From: Cyclobacterium lianum
GTDB lineage: Bacteria; Bacteroidota; Bacteroidia; Cytophagales; Cyclobacteriaceae
Assembly: GCF_900143075.1 (NCBI RefSeq)
Contig: NZ_FRCY01000021.1
Coordinates: forward strand, 39,645 to 103,644
Length of the DNA: 64,000 nucleotides
Reading direction: 5' to 3'
How positions within the stretch are numbered: position 1 is the first letter of the stretch; the number at the start of each line of letters is the position of its first letter. A model generated the notes under the pieces. It was given only the letters and a program-made list of their open reading frames with translations. It was not told the origin of the DNA and searched no databases. The position numbers and the translations under genes are program-made. Shown here one piece after another: positions 57,086-64,000 of the stretch.

Positions 57086-57281
57086 CCTGTCTTCATTAAT
57101 ATTTGGGAATGCGGTCAGGGGTACCAAGTACGATTACGAACAAAATGGTTATAGCAGTGATCGTCCCAAGGTAAGCATAGAAAACCAAGCTGATGAGGAT
57201 CAATCTGAAATAAGCATAGAACTCCCCAAAGGCGTATATGTTGGTAGTAGCATTGGTTTTAAGATTGAAACTTTGCCATAA
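57082..57281 (+). pseudogene. C-terminal fragment of an unrecognised protein
   Basis: A plus-strand frame starts somewhere in the dead sulfatase DNA and after about 57082 continues with coding-like sequence (NSLSSLIFGNAVRG, ISIELPKGVYVGSSIGFKIETLP) to a stop at 57279-57281. Its earlier part is antisense sulfatase sequence, so only the downstream part can be a remnant of another gene, joined at the recombination boundary. No family recognised. Confidence 0.35.
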
Positions 57282-57443
57282 TTCATAGGATAATAATTTT
57301 TTTTCAGCGGTAACTCCTGTCAGACGGTTTAGAACCGGAACTTATTTTCTTCATATCTATAATGGAAAAGAAGTTTTGTCGAAACAGATAACCGTTAAAT
57401 AGCTGGATTATGTTATGACTCAGCCAATAAAACTATAACCGAA

Positions 57444-58034
57444 ATGTCACTGTCAAAAAAATGTATGCTCTTCGCTTTTATGGGCTTTTTGATGATTTCC
57501 CAGAATAAGTTGAGTGCTCAATCTGAGCCGGAGACCGAGGCCGATATTTTCACTGCGAAAAACTCCGTACATGCCGAATTACTCGGGAACTCTGGTTTAT
57601 ATGGCCTACATTATGGAAGGATTTTTCATCAAAAGGATAAGCTAAAGCTAGTGGCCAGTTTGGGTTTCTCTTTGCAATTTCAAAGAGAAATCCAACCCAT
57701 TCACTCTAGCTATGTGATACCTATTTTCCCGGTGGAGGTTACGGCCTTTTGGGGAAGGTCCAGGCACCATTTGGAAGTAGGGAGCGGCTATACTGCTGCG
57801 CTAAACAGACGCTTCATCTTTGATGAGAATTATCCAAATAACATAAGAGAACAGGTATATTTAAATCAAGCTTTGGTACCCAGGATTGGGTATAGGTATC
57901 AAAAACCAGAAGGAGGGTTTTTATTCAGGGTTGGATATACTCCCATTATTGGCATTAGTAGTTCGAATTCCTCAGAAAACATATTCAATATTTTCCCATA
58001 TTGGTTTGGAATCAGTTTAGGGTATAGTTTTTAA
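57444..58034 (+). CDS. Outer-membrane beta-barrel-like protein of unknown function
   Basis: A 196-residue exported protein. The signal peptide is about residues 1-26 (MLFAFMGFLMISQ, cut after LSAQ). The mature part alternates strands with aromatic residues (GLYGLHYGRIFHQ, LKLVASLGFSLQFQ, FPVEVTAFWGRSRHHLEVGSGY, RIGYRYQKPEGG, FLFRVGYTPIIG) and ends with the barrel-like GISLGYSF. This is the pattern of small outer-membrane proteins. No specific family is recognised. The gene stands alone between a gene remnant and a broken toxin-antitoxin pair. Confidence 0.75.
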   Translation: MSLSKKCMLFAFMGFLMISQNKLSAQSEPETEADIFTAKNSVHAELLGNSGLYGLHYGRIFHQKDKLKLVASLGFSLQFQREIQPIHSSYVIPIFPVEVTAFWGRSRHHLEVGSGYTAALNRRFIFDENYPNNIREQVYLNQALVPRIGYRYQKPEGGFLFRVGYTPIIGISSSNSSENIFNIFPYWFGISLGYSF

Positions 58035-58076
58035 AGGATGTCACTCGCCAAAAAAATATATTCTGCGCTCTCATTT

Positions 58077-58253
58077 CTATCCTGAAAAGATCTCGGCGAA
58101 CAAACCATATGCCACCCCGTAATACAGTTCGGCGATTGTGATAGTAGAAATTTTAAACATTGAAATGGGAAAGGACCTTAACTTATTCTGGACAATTTCA
58201 GGTCGGTTCTTGATAAGGTAAATACAAATATTCGTGTCCAAAAGGTAATTCAA
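58077..58253 (-). pseudogene. Truncated VapC (58 codons) with TTG start
   Basis: The frame from TTG 58253 to TAG 58077 begins with a clear PIN-toxin N-terminus (NYLLDTNICIYLIKNRPEI, Asp active site, then TITIAELYYGVA) and then diverges into FAEIFSG and a stop. Intact VapC proteins are about 130 residues, so the C-terminal half with the other acidic residues is gone. The start codon overlaps the antitoxin stop by 4 bp (TTGA). It cannot be an active nuclease. Confidence 0.85.
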
Positions 58254-58483
58254 AACATTTCTCTTTGCTGGATGGGAGGTTGATTTCGTCCGTCTTCGAA
58301 ATAATCATCCGAAAATGACGTAAGACTCCGGATTACCATTTCCCATGAGCAGGCTTTAGGACTGAGAAGTACCGGGGAACCTATCCTGCGGATGTAGAAT
58401 TGTTTTTCATCGGTATTGAATTCCTTTGGCAATCTTAGTGCCTGACTATTTCCACTCTTAAATACTTTGGCTGTCCTTTCCAT
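58250..58483 (-). CDS. vapB: VapB/VagC-type antitoxin (AbrB fold)
   Basis: A 77-residue antitoxin with a SpoVT/AbrB-type DNA-binding domain: KVFKSGNSQALRLPKEF at about 6-22 is the signature of VagC/VapB. The C-terminal part (SDDYFEDGRNQPPIQQREMF) normally binds VapC. The partner toxin is truncated, so this antitoxin is an orphan. Upstream sequence at 58484-58520 holds a GTATATAC.. AGTATATAC-like AT-rich palindrome that may be its operator. Confidence 0.85.
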   Translation of the reverse strand: MERTAKVFKSGNSQALRLPKEFNTDEKQFYIRRIGSPVLLSPKACSWEMVIRSLTSFSDDYFEDGRNQPPIQQREMF

Positions 58484-58620
58484 AATCCATTTCGAGGTTT
58501 TTGTATATACGTTTTAGTATATACAAATATTCGGAACAAAACCAAACAGGTTGTCTTTATATTAAGTAACGGTCAACAAACGAATACATTCCCTAGTAGG
58601 ATAAAGCAATGTTTACATCG

Positions 58621-59229
58621 CTATTTTATATCCCCAAAAAACTCCTCCAGATCCAATGTAAAGCCGTCGAGGACCTTTGACTTCACCACATCTCCGGAAG
58701 TAAAAAGCCGGGAGGGAACATATTTTCCATTGACGAGGCTGTAGATAAGCAAATCCTGGGTTTCGGGATGAATGATCCAATATTCCCGGACACTGTTGGA
58801 CTCGTAAAGATTAAATTTGTATTTTAATTCAACTTTACTATTACCGGCAGATAGAATTTCCACGATCAGGTCGGGGGCCCCGATACAGCCCCGCTCATCC
58901 AGTTTTTCCAGATCGCAAATCACACAGATGTCTGGTTGTACCACATCGTGGATTTCCTTATCCTCCTTGGATTTTTTCGGGAATCGGACATCGAATGGTG
59001 CACCGTAAACCTGACAGGGTTTGTTCTCTAAAAAAACATAAAGCCTTGTCAGAAGCTTGGCCGAAATATGCTGATGGATACGTTTCGGTGCAGCGGCTGC
59101 TTTTTTAAAGATTTTACCCCTAATCAGTTCGACCACTTCCTCCATCTGCCAGGTCAGGTAGTCGGCATAGGAATGGTTGCCGTATGACAAATCCGGTTCT
59201 TTGACTATATCGGGTTTTTTGGTATCCAT
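58621..59229 (-). CDS. Uma2-family endonuclease-fold protein, copy 3
   Basis: A 202-residue Uma2 protein nearly collinear with the copy at 55920, with the same motifs VVQPDICVICD and GAPDLIVEILSAGN. It differs in the N-terminal start (DTKKPDIVKEPDLSYGNH). It follows the sulfatase gene at 59414, 185 bp apart. The pair forms the intact copy of a duplicated sulfatase-Uma2 unit. Cell function is not known. Confidence 0.92.
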   Translation of the reverse strand: MDTKKPDIVKEPDLSYGNHSYADYLTWQMEEVVELIRGKIFKKAAAAPKRIHQHISAKLLTRLYVFLENKPCQVYGAPFDVRFPKKSKEDKEIHDVVQPDICVICDLEKLDERGCIGAPDLIVEILSAGNSKVELKYKFNLYESNSVREYWIIHPETQDLLIYSLVNGKYVPSRLFTSGDVVKSKVLDGFTLDLEEFFGDIK

Positions 59230-59413
59230 GATATAAATATACCGATTTTAAGCCTTTGATGAAAGATTGACATCGTCTTTAAGGAAATTTAGCTCCTGAT
59301 TTTCCAAAAAGGGCAAAAAGCCGGGTTTCGGGTACTTGTTACATCAGGAGGAAAAGTAAACGCTGTATTTCATTAGGTGTAAAATAGTTCTATTCAGCCC
59401 CTATCATTTCCTT

Positions 59414-61339
59414 TCAATACACCTTTCTCCGTTTTGGGAAAAGTGCGATCGCATCATCGATGATGCGCTGAGGATAGCCCAATCCGGCGCCGGGATCACC
59501 TTCGGCAAATTCCTTTTCTTTAAAGTGCTGCCAGTCTTCCAGTTTAAGCCGATCATCGGTATAACTGTATTGAAAAGCATTGAGGGCCTGGAGTAAAACG
59601 TAGCCGTTATCGGTAGCGTTTGCTTCTTTCATGATGGCTTCAAAAGCTGCCTCAGGTTCTCCGCATACCCCAAGTGCCTGTGCCGCCATAATCCTATTTG
59701 CCGAAGATTCATCTTCCCTGACCATAGCTTTCAAACTGTTTTGCATGACATTGCTTTTATCTGGATAAAGAAAAACCCCATAAGCTCCCCAAAACCGGAT
59801 AATCGGGTTTTTATCCTCTAGGTACAGCAGTAAATTTTCGGGGCTTTCAGCCGTAGCAGCCTTCGCTGCCTTCAGTATTTTCCGGATAGGGTAATCTTTA
59901 CTTTGGGCGAATTCATACAGGGTGGTATATTTTTTTCCGGGACCTGTCAGTTCATGAAACATGGGTTCCGGAATCAAGCCCACATCTCTGGTCTCCACCA
60001 TCCAGCGATCCAGTTCTCTGGATAGTTTCTCCATCCGGACTTCCAATACCGCCTGCTCCGCAAGGTTATTCACCTGCCAGGGATCATTATCTGTGTCAAA
60101 AAATTGCACCACAGGTTTTGGCTCGTAAAATTGCGACTGAATCGCATTGATTTTCCCTTCTTCATAAGCTGCTTCATAGGCCCTCCAATTGGCCTGCACC
60201 TGGTAACCATATCGTGAGTCCCTGCCTCTGGGTCTGTGGGGAAAAAAGTTCCTGATATAAAAGTATTTTCCATCCGTCACTGCCCTGGAGAAATCATAGC
60301 GTTCGGCCATTCTATCTCTGAAAAAATGCACAAAATCAGGGGATTCCGTGGATTCCTGTCCCAGAAAGGACCTTCCTTGCATGATAGCAGGAATGTCACA
60401 ACCGGTAATGGAAAGCAGGGTTGGTGCCAAATCCACGAAACTGACCAATGACTCGTCCACCTCTCCGGCAGGCACCGGTGACAAGTGTTTCCATTTTTCG
60501 GGAAGCTGTACCATCATGGGCACCTGGGTGCCTACATTGTAGATATACCGCTTGGATCGGGACAATTGCCCGCCATGATCTGAATAGAAAAATACGATGG
60601 TATTTTCGGCAAGACCAGCCTCCTCCAGTTCCTCTAGCAACTCACCCACCTGGCTGTCCATCAGGGTGATCAGGTCATGGAAACGGGCCCAGTCCTCCCT
60701 GATTTCAGGAAGATCCGGGTGATAAGGAGGAAGCTGAATGTTGGCTGGATCGATCCGTGGTTTCTCCGGGATCATTTTATTCTCGACATAATGGTCTATC
60801 CGCTCCTTACTGAGCTGGCTTTCGTGAGTAACTGTCAGATTGAATACCGCAAAAAAGGGCTGATCCGCTGCTCTGTTTTTATAATGCGCTTGATTGCTGG
60901 ATTCGTCCCACAGTTCAGGATCATTGATAAAATTGGAATTGTAATCTTCCTTGCTATTATTGGTGCAATAATAACCTGCCTCCCTTAATATTTTGGGGTA
61001 GGCGGGAATCTGTTCCGGCAATTGCACCCTGGTTCTCATCTGGTGTGTACCAGTAGTAGAGGCATACATTCCCGACAGAATGGTGGCTCGTGTTACCGCA
61101 CAAACAGGTGCATTGGCATAGGCATGAGCATACTGAATGGATCTCCCTGCGAGCCGGTCCAGATTTGGGGTATACGCCTGTTCGAACCCGTAACTTCCCA
61201 GGTAAGGACTGATATCTTCACAGGTGATCCAAAGTACGTTGGGTCTGTCTGGGGGCGTTTGCCGGGCCAGGACTCCCCTGCTGAGCAAGAGAATAAGCAA
61301 GACAAGCGATGTCCTTCCAAAGGTATTCAAAACACTCAT
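59414..61339 (-). CDS. Secreted sulfatase with atypical CAVTR motif and helical C-terminal domain
   Basis: A 641-residue exported sulfatase with signal peptide to about residue 25. Metal-site NVLWITCEDISPYLG (about 34-48) and the second metal site FFYSDHGGQLSRSKR (about 258) are clear. The cysteine site at residues 80-84 is CAVTR instead of the canonical CxPxR, lacking the proline recognised by the formylglycine-generating enzyme, although the following ATILSGMYASTTG is usual. A helical, HEAT-like region (about 490-620) is at the C-terminus. Its start overlaps the upstream sulfatase stop by 4 bp (ATGA). A damaged partial copy lies at 56577. Confidence 0.9.
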   Translation of the reverse strand: MSVLNTFGRTSLVLLILLLSRGVLARQTPPDRPNVLWITCEDISPYLGSYGFEQAYTPNLDRLAGRSIQYAHAYANAPVCAVTRATILSGMYASTTGTHQMRTRVQLPEQIPAYPKILREAGYYCTNNSKEDYNSNFINDPELWDESSNQAHYKNRAADQPFFAVFNLTVTHESQLSKERIDHYVENKMIPEKPRIDPANIQLPPYHPDLPEIREDWARFHDLITLMDSQVGELLEELEEAGLAENTIVFFYSDHGGQLSRSKRYIYNVGTQVPMMVQLPEKWKHLSPVPAGEVDESLVSFVDLAPTLLSITGCDIPAIMQGRSFLGQESTESPDFVHFFRDRMAERYDFSRAVTDGKYFYIRNFFPHRPRGRDSRYGYQVQANWRAYEAAYEEGKINAIQSQFYEPKPVVQFFDTDNDPWQVNNLAEQAVLEVRMEKLSRELDRWMVETRDVGLIPEPMFHELTGPGKKYTTLYEFAQSKDYPIRKILKAAKAATAESPENLLLYLEDKNPIIRFWGAYGVFLYPDKSNVMQNSLKAMVREDESSANRIMAAQALGVCGEPEAAFEAIMKEANATDNGYVLLQALNAFQYSYTDDRLKLEDWQHFKEKEFAEGDPGAGLGYPQRIIDDAIALFPKRRKVY

Positions 61340-62970
61340 TTTAGAGTACTACCTTCGATAGGTTTCGGGAATTCCCTCATGGGGCTGTAACGCAGGTAGG
61401 AATCGAAAACCTCCGTATCGGGTCCCACTACCCTGGGGTCTCCGGTTTCTTTCAGTTCTGTCAACAGGGCCTGTCGCATTTCCTCTTTGATTTCAGCATA
61501 TTCCGGATCCTCTGCCAGGTTGTTCATGCATTCGGGATCGGATGTCAGATCATAAAGGAGTACTTCGGGATTTTTCTCAAAAGCGGCTTCAAAGTACGGC
61601 CGCACATCTTCATCATTTCTATTTTCTACCAGAAACGATTTGGTGGGTGCAGCATCCACATCGGTAAATGCCCATTCGGAATGGTGTTCTCCATTCTTGT
61701 CTACACCAAACAGGGGCAGCAACTCATTTGGATTGTCGGGATCGATGCGCTGTGGGGCACCTGCCGGCCAGCGGTCGGGCTTGATGTTCCAGATCAGCAG
61801 GTGGTCCTGGCTGCGGATTACCCGCTGTGGATAACCCCAATTTTGGTAGCGTGAAGAAGAATGGCGTTCGCGGCCGGAATACACATATTTCCTGGAGGGA
61901 TCTATGTCCCCATGCTCATCTGATTCCAATATATGCCGGAGACTCTTCCCGGTGATGGGCAACATGCCTTCATCACTGGTTTCTGTCAGATCCAGAATAG
62001 TGGGGGCTAAATCTATAAAATTAACGGGATCATTTACGATTCTGTCGCCTGGAAACGCCTTAGGATACCTGATTGCCAATGGGACGTGTATACCGTAGTC
62101 ATAGCCATTGGCTTTTGCTCTCGGGAAGGCCATTCCATTATCGGAGGTGACGATGACGATGGTATTATCCAGTTCCCCTTTTTCTTCCAGGTATGTCAGC
62201 ATGTATTGGAGGTGTTGATCAAACCACTCGATTTCCACGGCGTAATCCAGCAGATCTCCCCTCACAATGGGGTGGTCGGGTAGAAATCCGGGGACTTCCG
62301 CATCGGAAAGCTTTTTATCGGTGCGTTTCCAGGAATCCTGCTCAAAGGCCCTGTGGGGTTCGGTAGCGCCGTACCAAAAGAAAAAGGGATCTTCATCCGT
62401 CCTCACATTTTCCATGAAATATTTAAAATTTTCAAAATAATTCAGGGAATTGATCTGGGCAGCGGGCCTTTTATCTTCCTCCGTACCAGTCTCATACCGG
62501 ATATTGCTATGTGCTATACCGGCGGCATCGGTCTCTCTCCACAGCGAATCCTTTTCGTCCCGGGCATACCGGAAGGGGGAAACCCCCTTTCCGGTACGGC
62601 CGGTGACATAGCCATTTTGATCCAGCATATCGACGAAAGGCACATGCTTTTTAAGCCAGGGCGCAGCATGCTGGCCGGATTGCTCATTTTGCCAATGATG
62701 CCTGCCGGTGATGATGCTGCTCCTGGAGGGGGCACATCCGGGTGATCCGGCAATACAATTGGTAAAATATACTCCCTCCCTGGCCACACGGTCAAAGGCA
62801 GGAGTATTGACAAATCCGCTTCCTGCAAAGCTGGTGTGGTAATAGGACTGGTCATCACTGATGACAAACAGGATATTGGGTGTCCGTTGTGTTGTTTCTT
62901 CAGCGCGGGGAGAACAGCTCCAAATTGAAATTACAGCAATAAAGGTGATTATTCTGAGCAAATTTTTCAT
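61336..62970 (-). CDS. Secreted sulfatase, heparan N-sulfatase-like, with lipoprotein signal
   Basis: A 544-residue exported sulfatase. Start at the Met at 62970 (MKNLLRIITFIAV, lipobox SIWSC with Cys19); a longer frame reaches 63054 in polar sequence. Metal-site NILFVISDDQSYYH at about 32-45, canonical formylglycine site CAPSR with Cys79, then SSIITGRHHWQNEQSGQH as in N-sulfoglucosamine sulfohydrolases, and second metal site VIVTSDNGMAFPRAKAN at about 260-275. The overlap ATGA with the next sulfatase gene means both are co-translated. Together they probably desulfate one glycan in order. Confidence 0.93.
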   Translation of the reverse strand: MKNLLRIITFIAVISIWSCSPRAEETTQRTPNILFVISDDQSYYHTSFAGSGFVNTPAFDRVAREGVYFTNCIAGSPGCAPSRSSIITGRHHWQNEQSGQHAAPWLKKHVPFVDMLDQNGYVTGRTGKGVSPFRYARDEKDSLWRETDAAGIAHSNIRYETGTEEDKRPAAQINSLNYFENFKYFMENVRTDEDPFFFWYGATEPHRAFEQDSWKRTDKKLSDAEVPGFLPDHPIVRGDLLDYAVEIEWFDQHLQYMLTYLEEKGELDNTIVIVTSDNGMAFPRAKANGYDYGIHVPLAIRYPKAFPGDRIVNDPVNFIDLAPTILDLTETSDEGMLPITGKSLRHILESDEHGDIDPSRKYVYSGRERHSSSRYQNWGYPQRVIRSQDHLLIWNIKPDRWPAGAPQRIDPDNPNELLPLFGVDKNGEHHSEWAFTDVDAAPTKSFLVENRNDEDVRPYFEAAFEKNPEVLLYDLTSDPECMNNLAEDPEYAEIKEEMRQALLTELKETGDPRVVGPDTEVFDSYLRYSPMREFPKPIEGSTLK

Positions 62971-63072
62971 GAATAGATGCTTGGGTTTTGGTATTGGATC
63001 AGTAAGTTCGCTTAATATAATCAAACTTTTTCTTTTCGCCTTGCTTGAGAACAAACGGGCCGCCAGGATCCA

Positions 63073-63310
63073 TTAATCAGCAGCGTAGCCCGGATTCTGC
63101 TCCAATCTTGCACCTGTATTCCGCTCAATCTCTGAAAAAGGAATGGGCCACAGGTTATGGTAAGGCTGTACGTCTACACCAAAATTGGTCACATCGGGCC
63201 TGCCTTCACAGTACCTGTTTGTACGCTCGTAGAGTAATCCCATGCGATTGAGGGTAAGGCGCCGTTTTTCTTCCACGCCGAGTTCGCGCATGCGTTCGTC
63301 AAGGATAAAA
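63073..63310 (-). pseudogene. C-terminal remnant of a SusD/RagB-family protein
   Basis: The minus strand encodes the end of a SusD-like protein: ILDERMRELGVEEKRRLTLNRMG, NRYCEGRPDVTN, and the family ending HNLWPIPFSEIERN...LEQNPGYAAD. Only about 78 codons remain; upstream the frame soon enters AT-rich non-SusD sequence and meets a stop near 63340. No SusC or the rest of SusD lies next to it. It ends 18 bp before the extended frame of the sulfatase gene. It looks like a deletion remnant of a Sus locus. Confidence 0.8.
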
Positions 63311-63430
63311 TTAGCAACTACAAAATAACAAATGTGATTTTCGATTTACCGATTATCTTTCAATTTGTTATTTCTGTTGAACCTTTTTATAATTCAGGTA
63401 AAAAAATGCTCTATCAAGGGAATTTTAAAT
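63311..63430. repeat. Inverted repeat in the AT-rich junction beside the SusD remnant
   Basis: AAATAACAAAT at 63323-63333 and ATTTGTTATTT at 63363-63373 are perfect 11-bp arms around a 29-base spacer. They sit exactly where the SusD sequence breaks off and before the next gene. It could be a scar of an excised or inserted element, or a hairpin. No transposase is seen. Confidence 0.5.
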
Positions 63431-64000
63431 TCAATTCATCACCACCTCATCGACCATGAGCCAGGCCTTGCTGCCTGCCGCTCCGTGCCAGGCGGGCAAT
63501 TTGTCCAGCGGTTTGGCCAGCAATTTGAGCTGCTTTACTGCTTTGGCAGAGAAGGGGATGTCCACCTGCCGGAGCAGACTTGGGGCGTCTTTTTGTAAGG
63601 GTGTCGGTCGGAAAGTATCTGCCAGCTTCCAATCCGAGTCGTCACTATCCCGCGTCCAAAGCTGTACCTGGCCGGGTGGGAAAAAGCGGGCACCGGGGTT
63701 TTGCCACAGAGAAATGGCCAGTTTGTTGATATCTGTAGGTTGCTCAAATTTCATCTCTACTTCCAGGGGATTGTTCAGAAAACCGAGCCAGTTCAGGTTC
63801 CACACATCGGGAATGGCTTTTTTCTTGTCAAATAAGCTTTCCTGTCCATCTCCTTTGTACCTGTCTTCCGGAAGGTAGTTCATCTGAAAAGAGGATGGAC
63901 TGAGGGTAGCTTTGATGAATTCGGCTTCTGCTTTTTCGCTGCCTATCCAGCCATCTGCAAATGCCCTGGCTTTCAATGTCATGTTTTCGTCTATCTCCAG
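63431..64000 (-). CDS. Secreted protein C-terminal part, chitobiase/Fn3-like plus discoidin-like region (continues beyond window)
   Basis: At least 190 residues of the C-terminal end of a larger protein are visible. The frame is open to the window edge. The segment TLKARAFADGWIGSEKAEAEF is characteristic of the chitobiase/beta-hexosaminidase C-terminal (CHB_HEX) repeat. It is followed by a discoidin-like domain (NWLGFLNNPLEVEMKFEQPTDINKLAISLWQNPGARFFPPGQVQLWTR) ending in LLAKPLDKLPAWHGAAGSKAWLMVDEVVMN. Such tails occur in secreted glycan-active or cytochrome-domain proteins of Bacteroidota; the catalytic domain lies outside the window. Confidence 0.7.
   Translation of the reverse strand: MEIDENMTLKARAFADGWIGSEKAEAEFIKATLSPSSFQMNYLPEDRYKGDGQESLFDKKKAIPDVWNLNWLGFLNNPLEVEMKFEQPTDINKLAISLWQNPGARFFPPGQVQLWTRDSDDSDWKLADTFRPTPLQKDAPSLLRQVDIPFSAKAVKQLKLLAKPLDKLPAWHGAAGSKAWLMVDEVVMN

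Overview
The window comes from a member of the Bacteroidota, most likely a marine or soil Cytophagales bacterium of Cyclobacteriaceae type. The taxon is inferred from gene content and style, not from a marker gene. The clues are two SusC/SusD loci with ECF sigma/FecR regulation, SusC proteins with an N-terminal STN domain, Tat-type leaders of the form RR-x-F-L-K, many lipoproteins, sulfatases, and the general lack of Shine-Dalgarno sequences.

Layout. (1) 1-6.8 kb, minus strand: ECF sigma, FecR, SusC and the start of SusD, with a 1-kb repeat-rich spacer between sigma and FecR. (2) 7.1-10.6 kb: a secreted Gfo/Idh/MocA oxidoreductase, and divergently an ECF sigma overlapping a membrane-anchored barrel-like protein. 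(3) 10.7-18.8 kb: a large lipoprotein cytochrome c with propeller and HEAT-like parts, a GguC/FAH-family protein, then on the other strand a secreted esterase, a ThuA protein, a sulfatase and a small membrane protein. (4) 19.0-19.6 kb: an intact VapBC module with a palindromic operator. (5) 19.8-29.3 kb: a complete sigma-FecR-SusC-SusD locus continuing into a secreted FAD oxidoreductase and a protein with a covalent-FMN motif. (6) 29.4-36.4 kb: an Mla-type lipid transporter flanked by a dead 5' fragment and the intact copy of an aldo/keto reductase gene, then a six-hairpin-like protein and a first Uma2 nuclease-fold protein. (7) 36.5-46 kb: housekeeping-like genes and the SOS mutasome imuA-imuB-dnaE2 with a divergent self-cleaving XRE-S24 regulator. 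(8) 46-50 kb: an AT-rich accessory island with three small Cys-rich ORFs, decayed reading frames and two broken MntA-HepT modules. (9) 50-64 kb: a PQQ/cytochrome c dehydrogenase with a DUF1080-DUF6807 protein, an AGE-family epimerase, a duplicated sulfatase-Uma2 unit in which one sulfatase is dead, a VapB with a truncated VapC, two sulfatases, a SusD remnant and an incomplete secreted protein.

How the genes fit together. Most of the window serves uptake and breakdown of sulfated or oxidised glycans: SusCD importers under sigma/anti-sigma control, sulfatases, esterase, epimerase, Gfo/Idh/MocA and DUF1080 proteins of the 3-keto-sugar type, and periplasmic redox proteins (PQQ, haem, FAD, covalent FMN). 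Superimposed is clear genome turnover: at least six recognisable gene remnants, a segmental duplication, and a 10-bp repeat that recurs at five gene borders. The most unusual items are the flavin pair at the end of the second Sus locus, the Cys-rich AT-rich island, and the graveyard of toxin-antitoxin modules.
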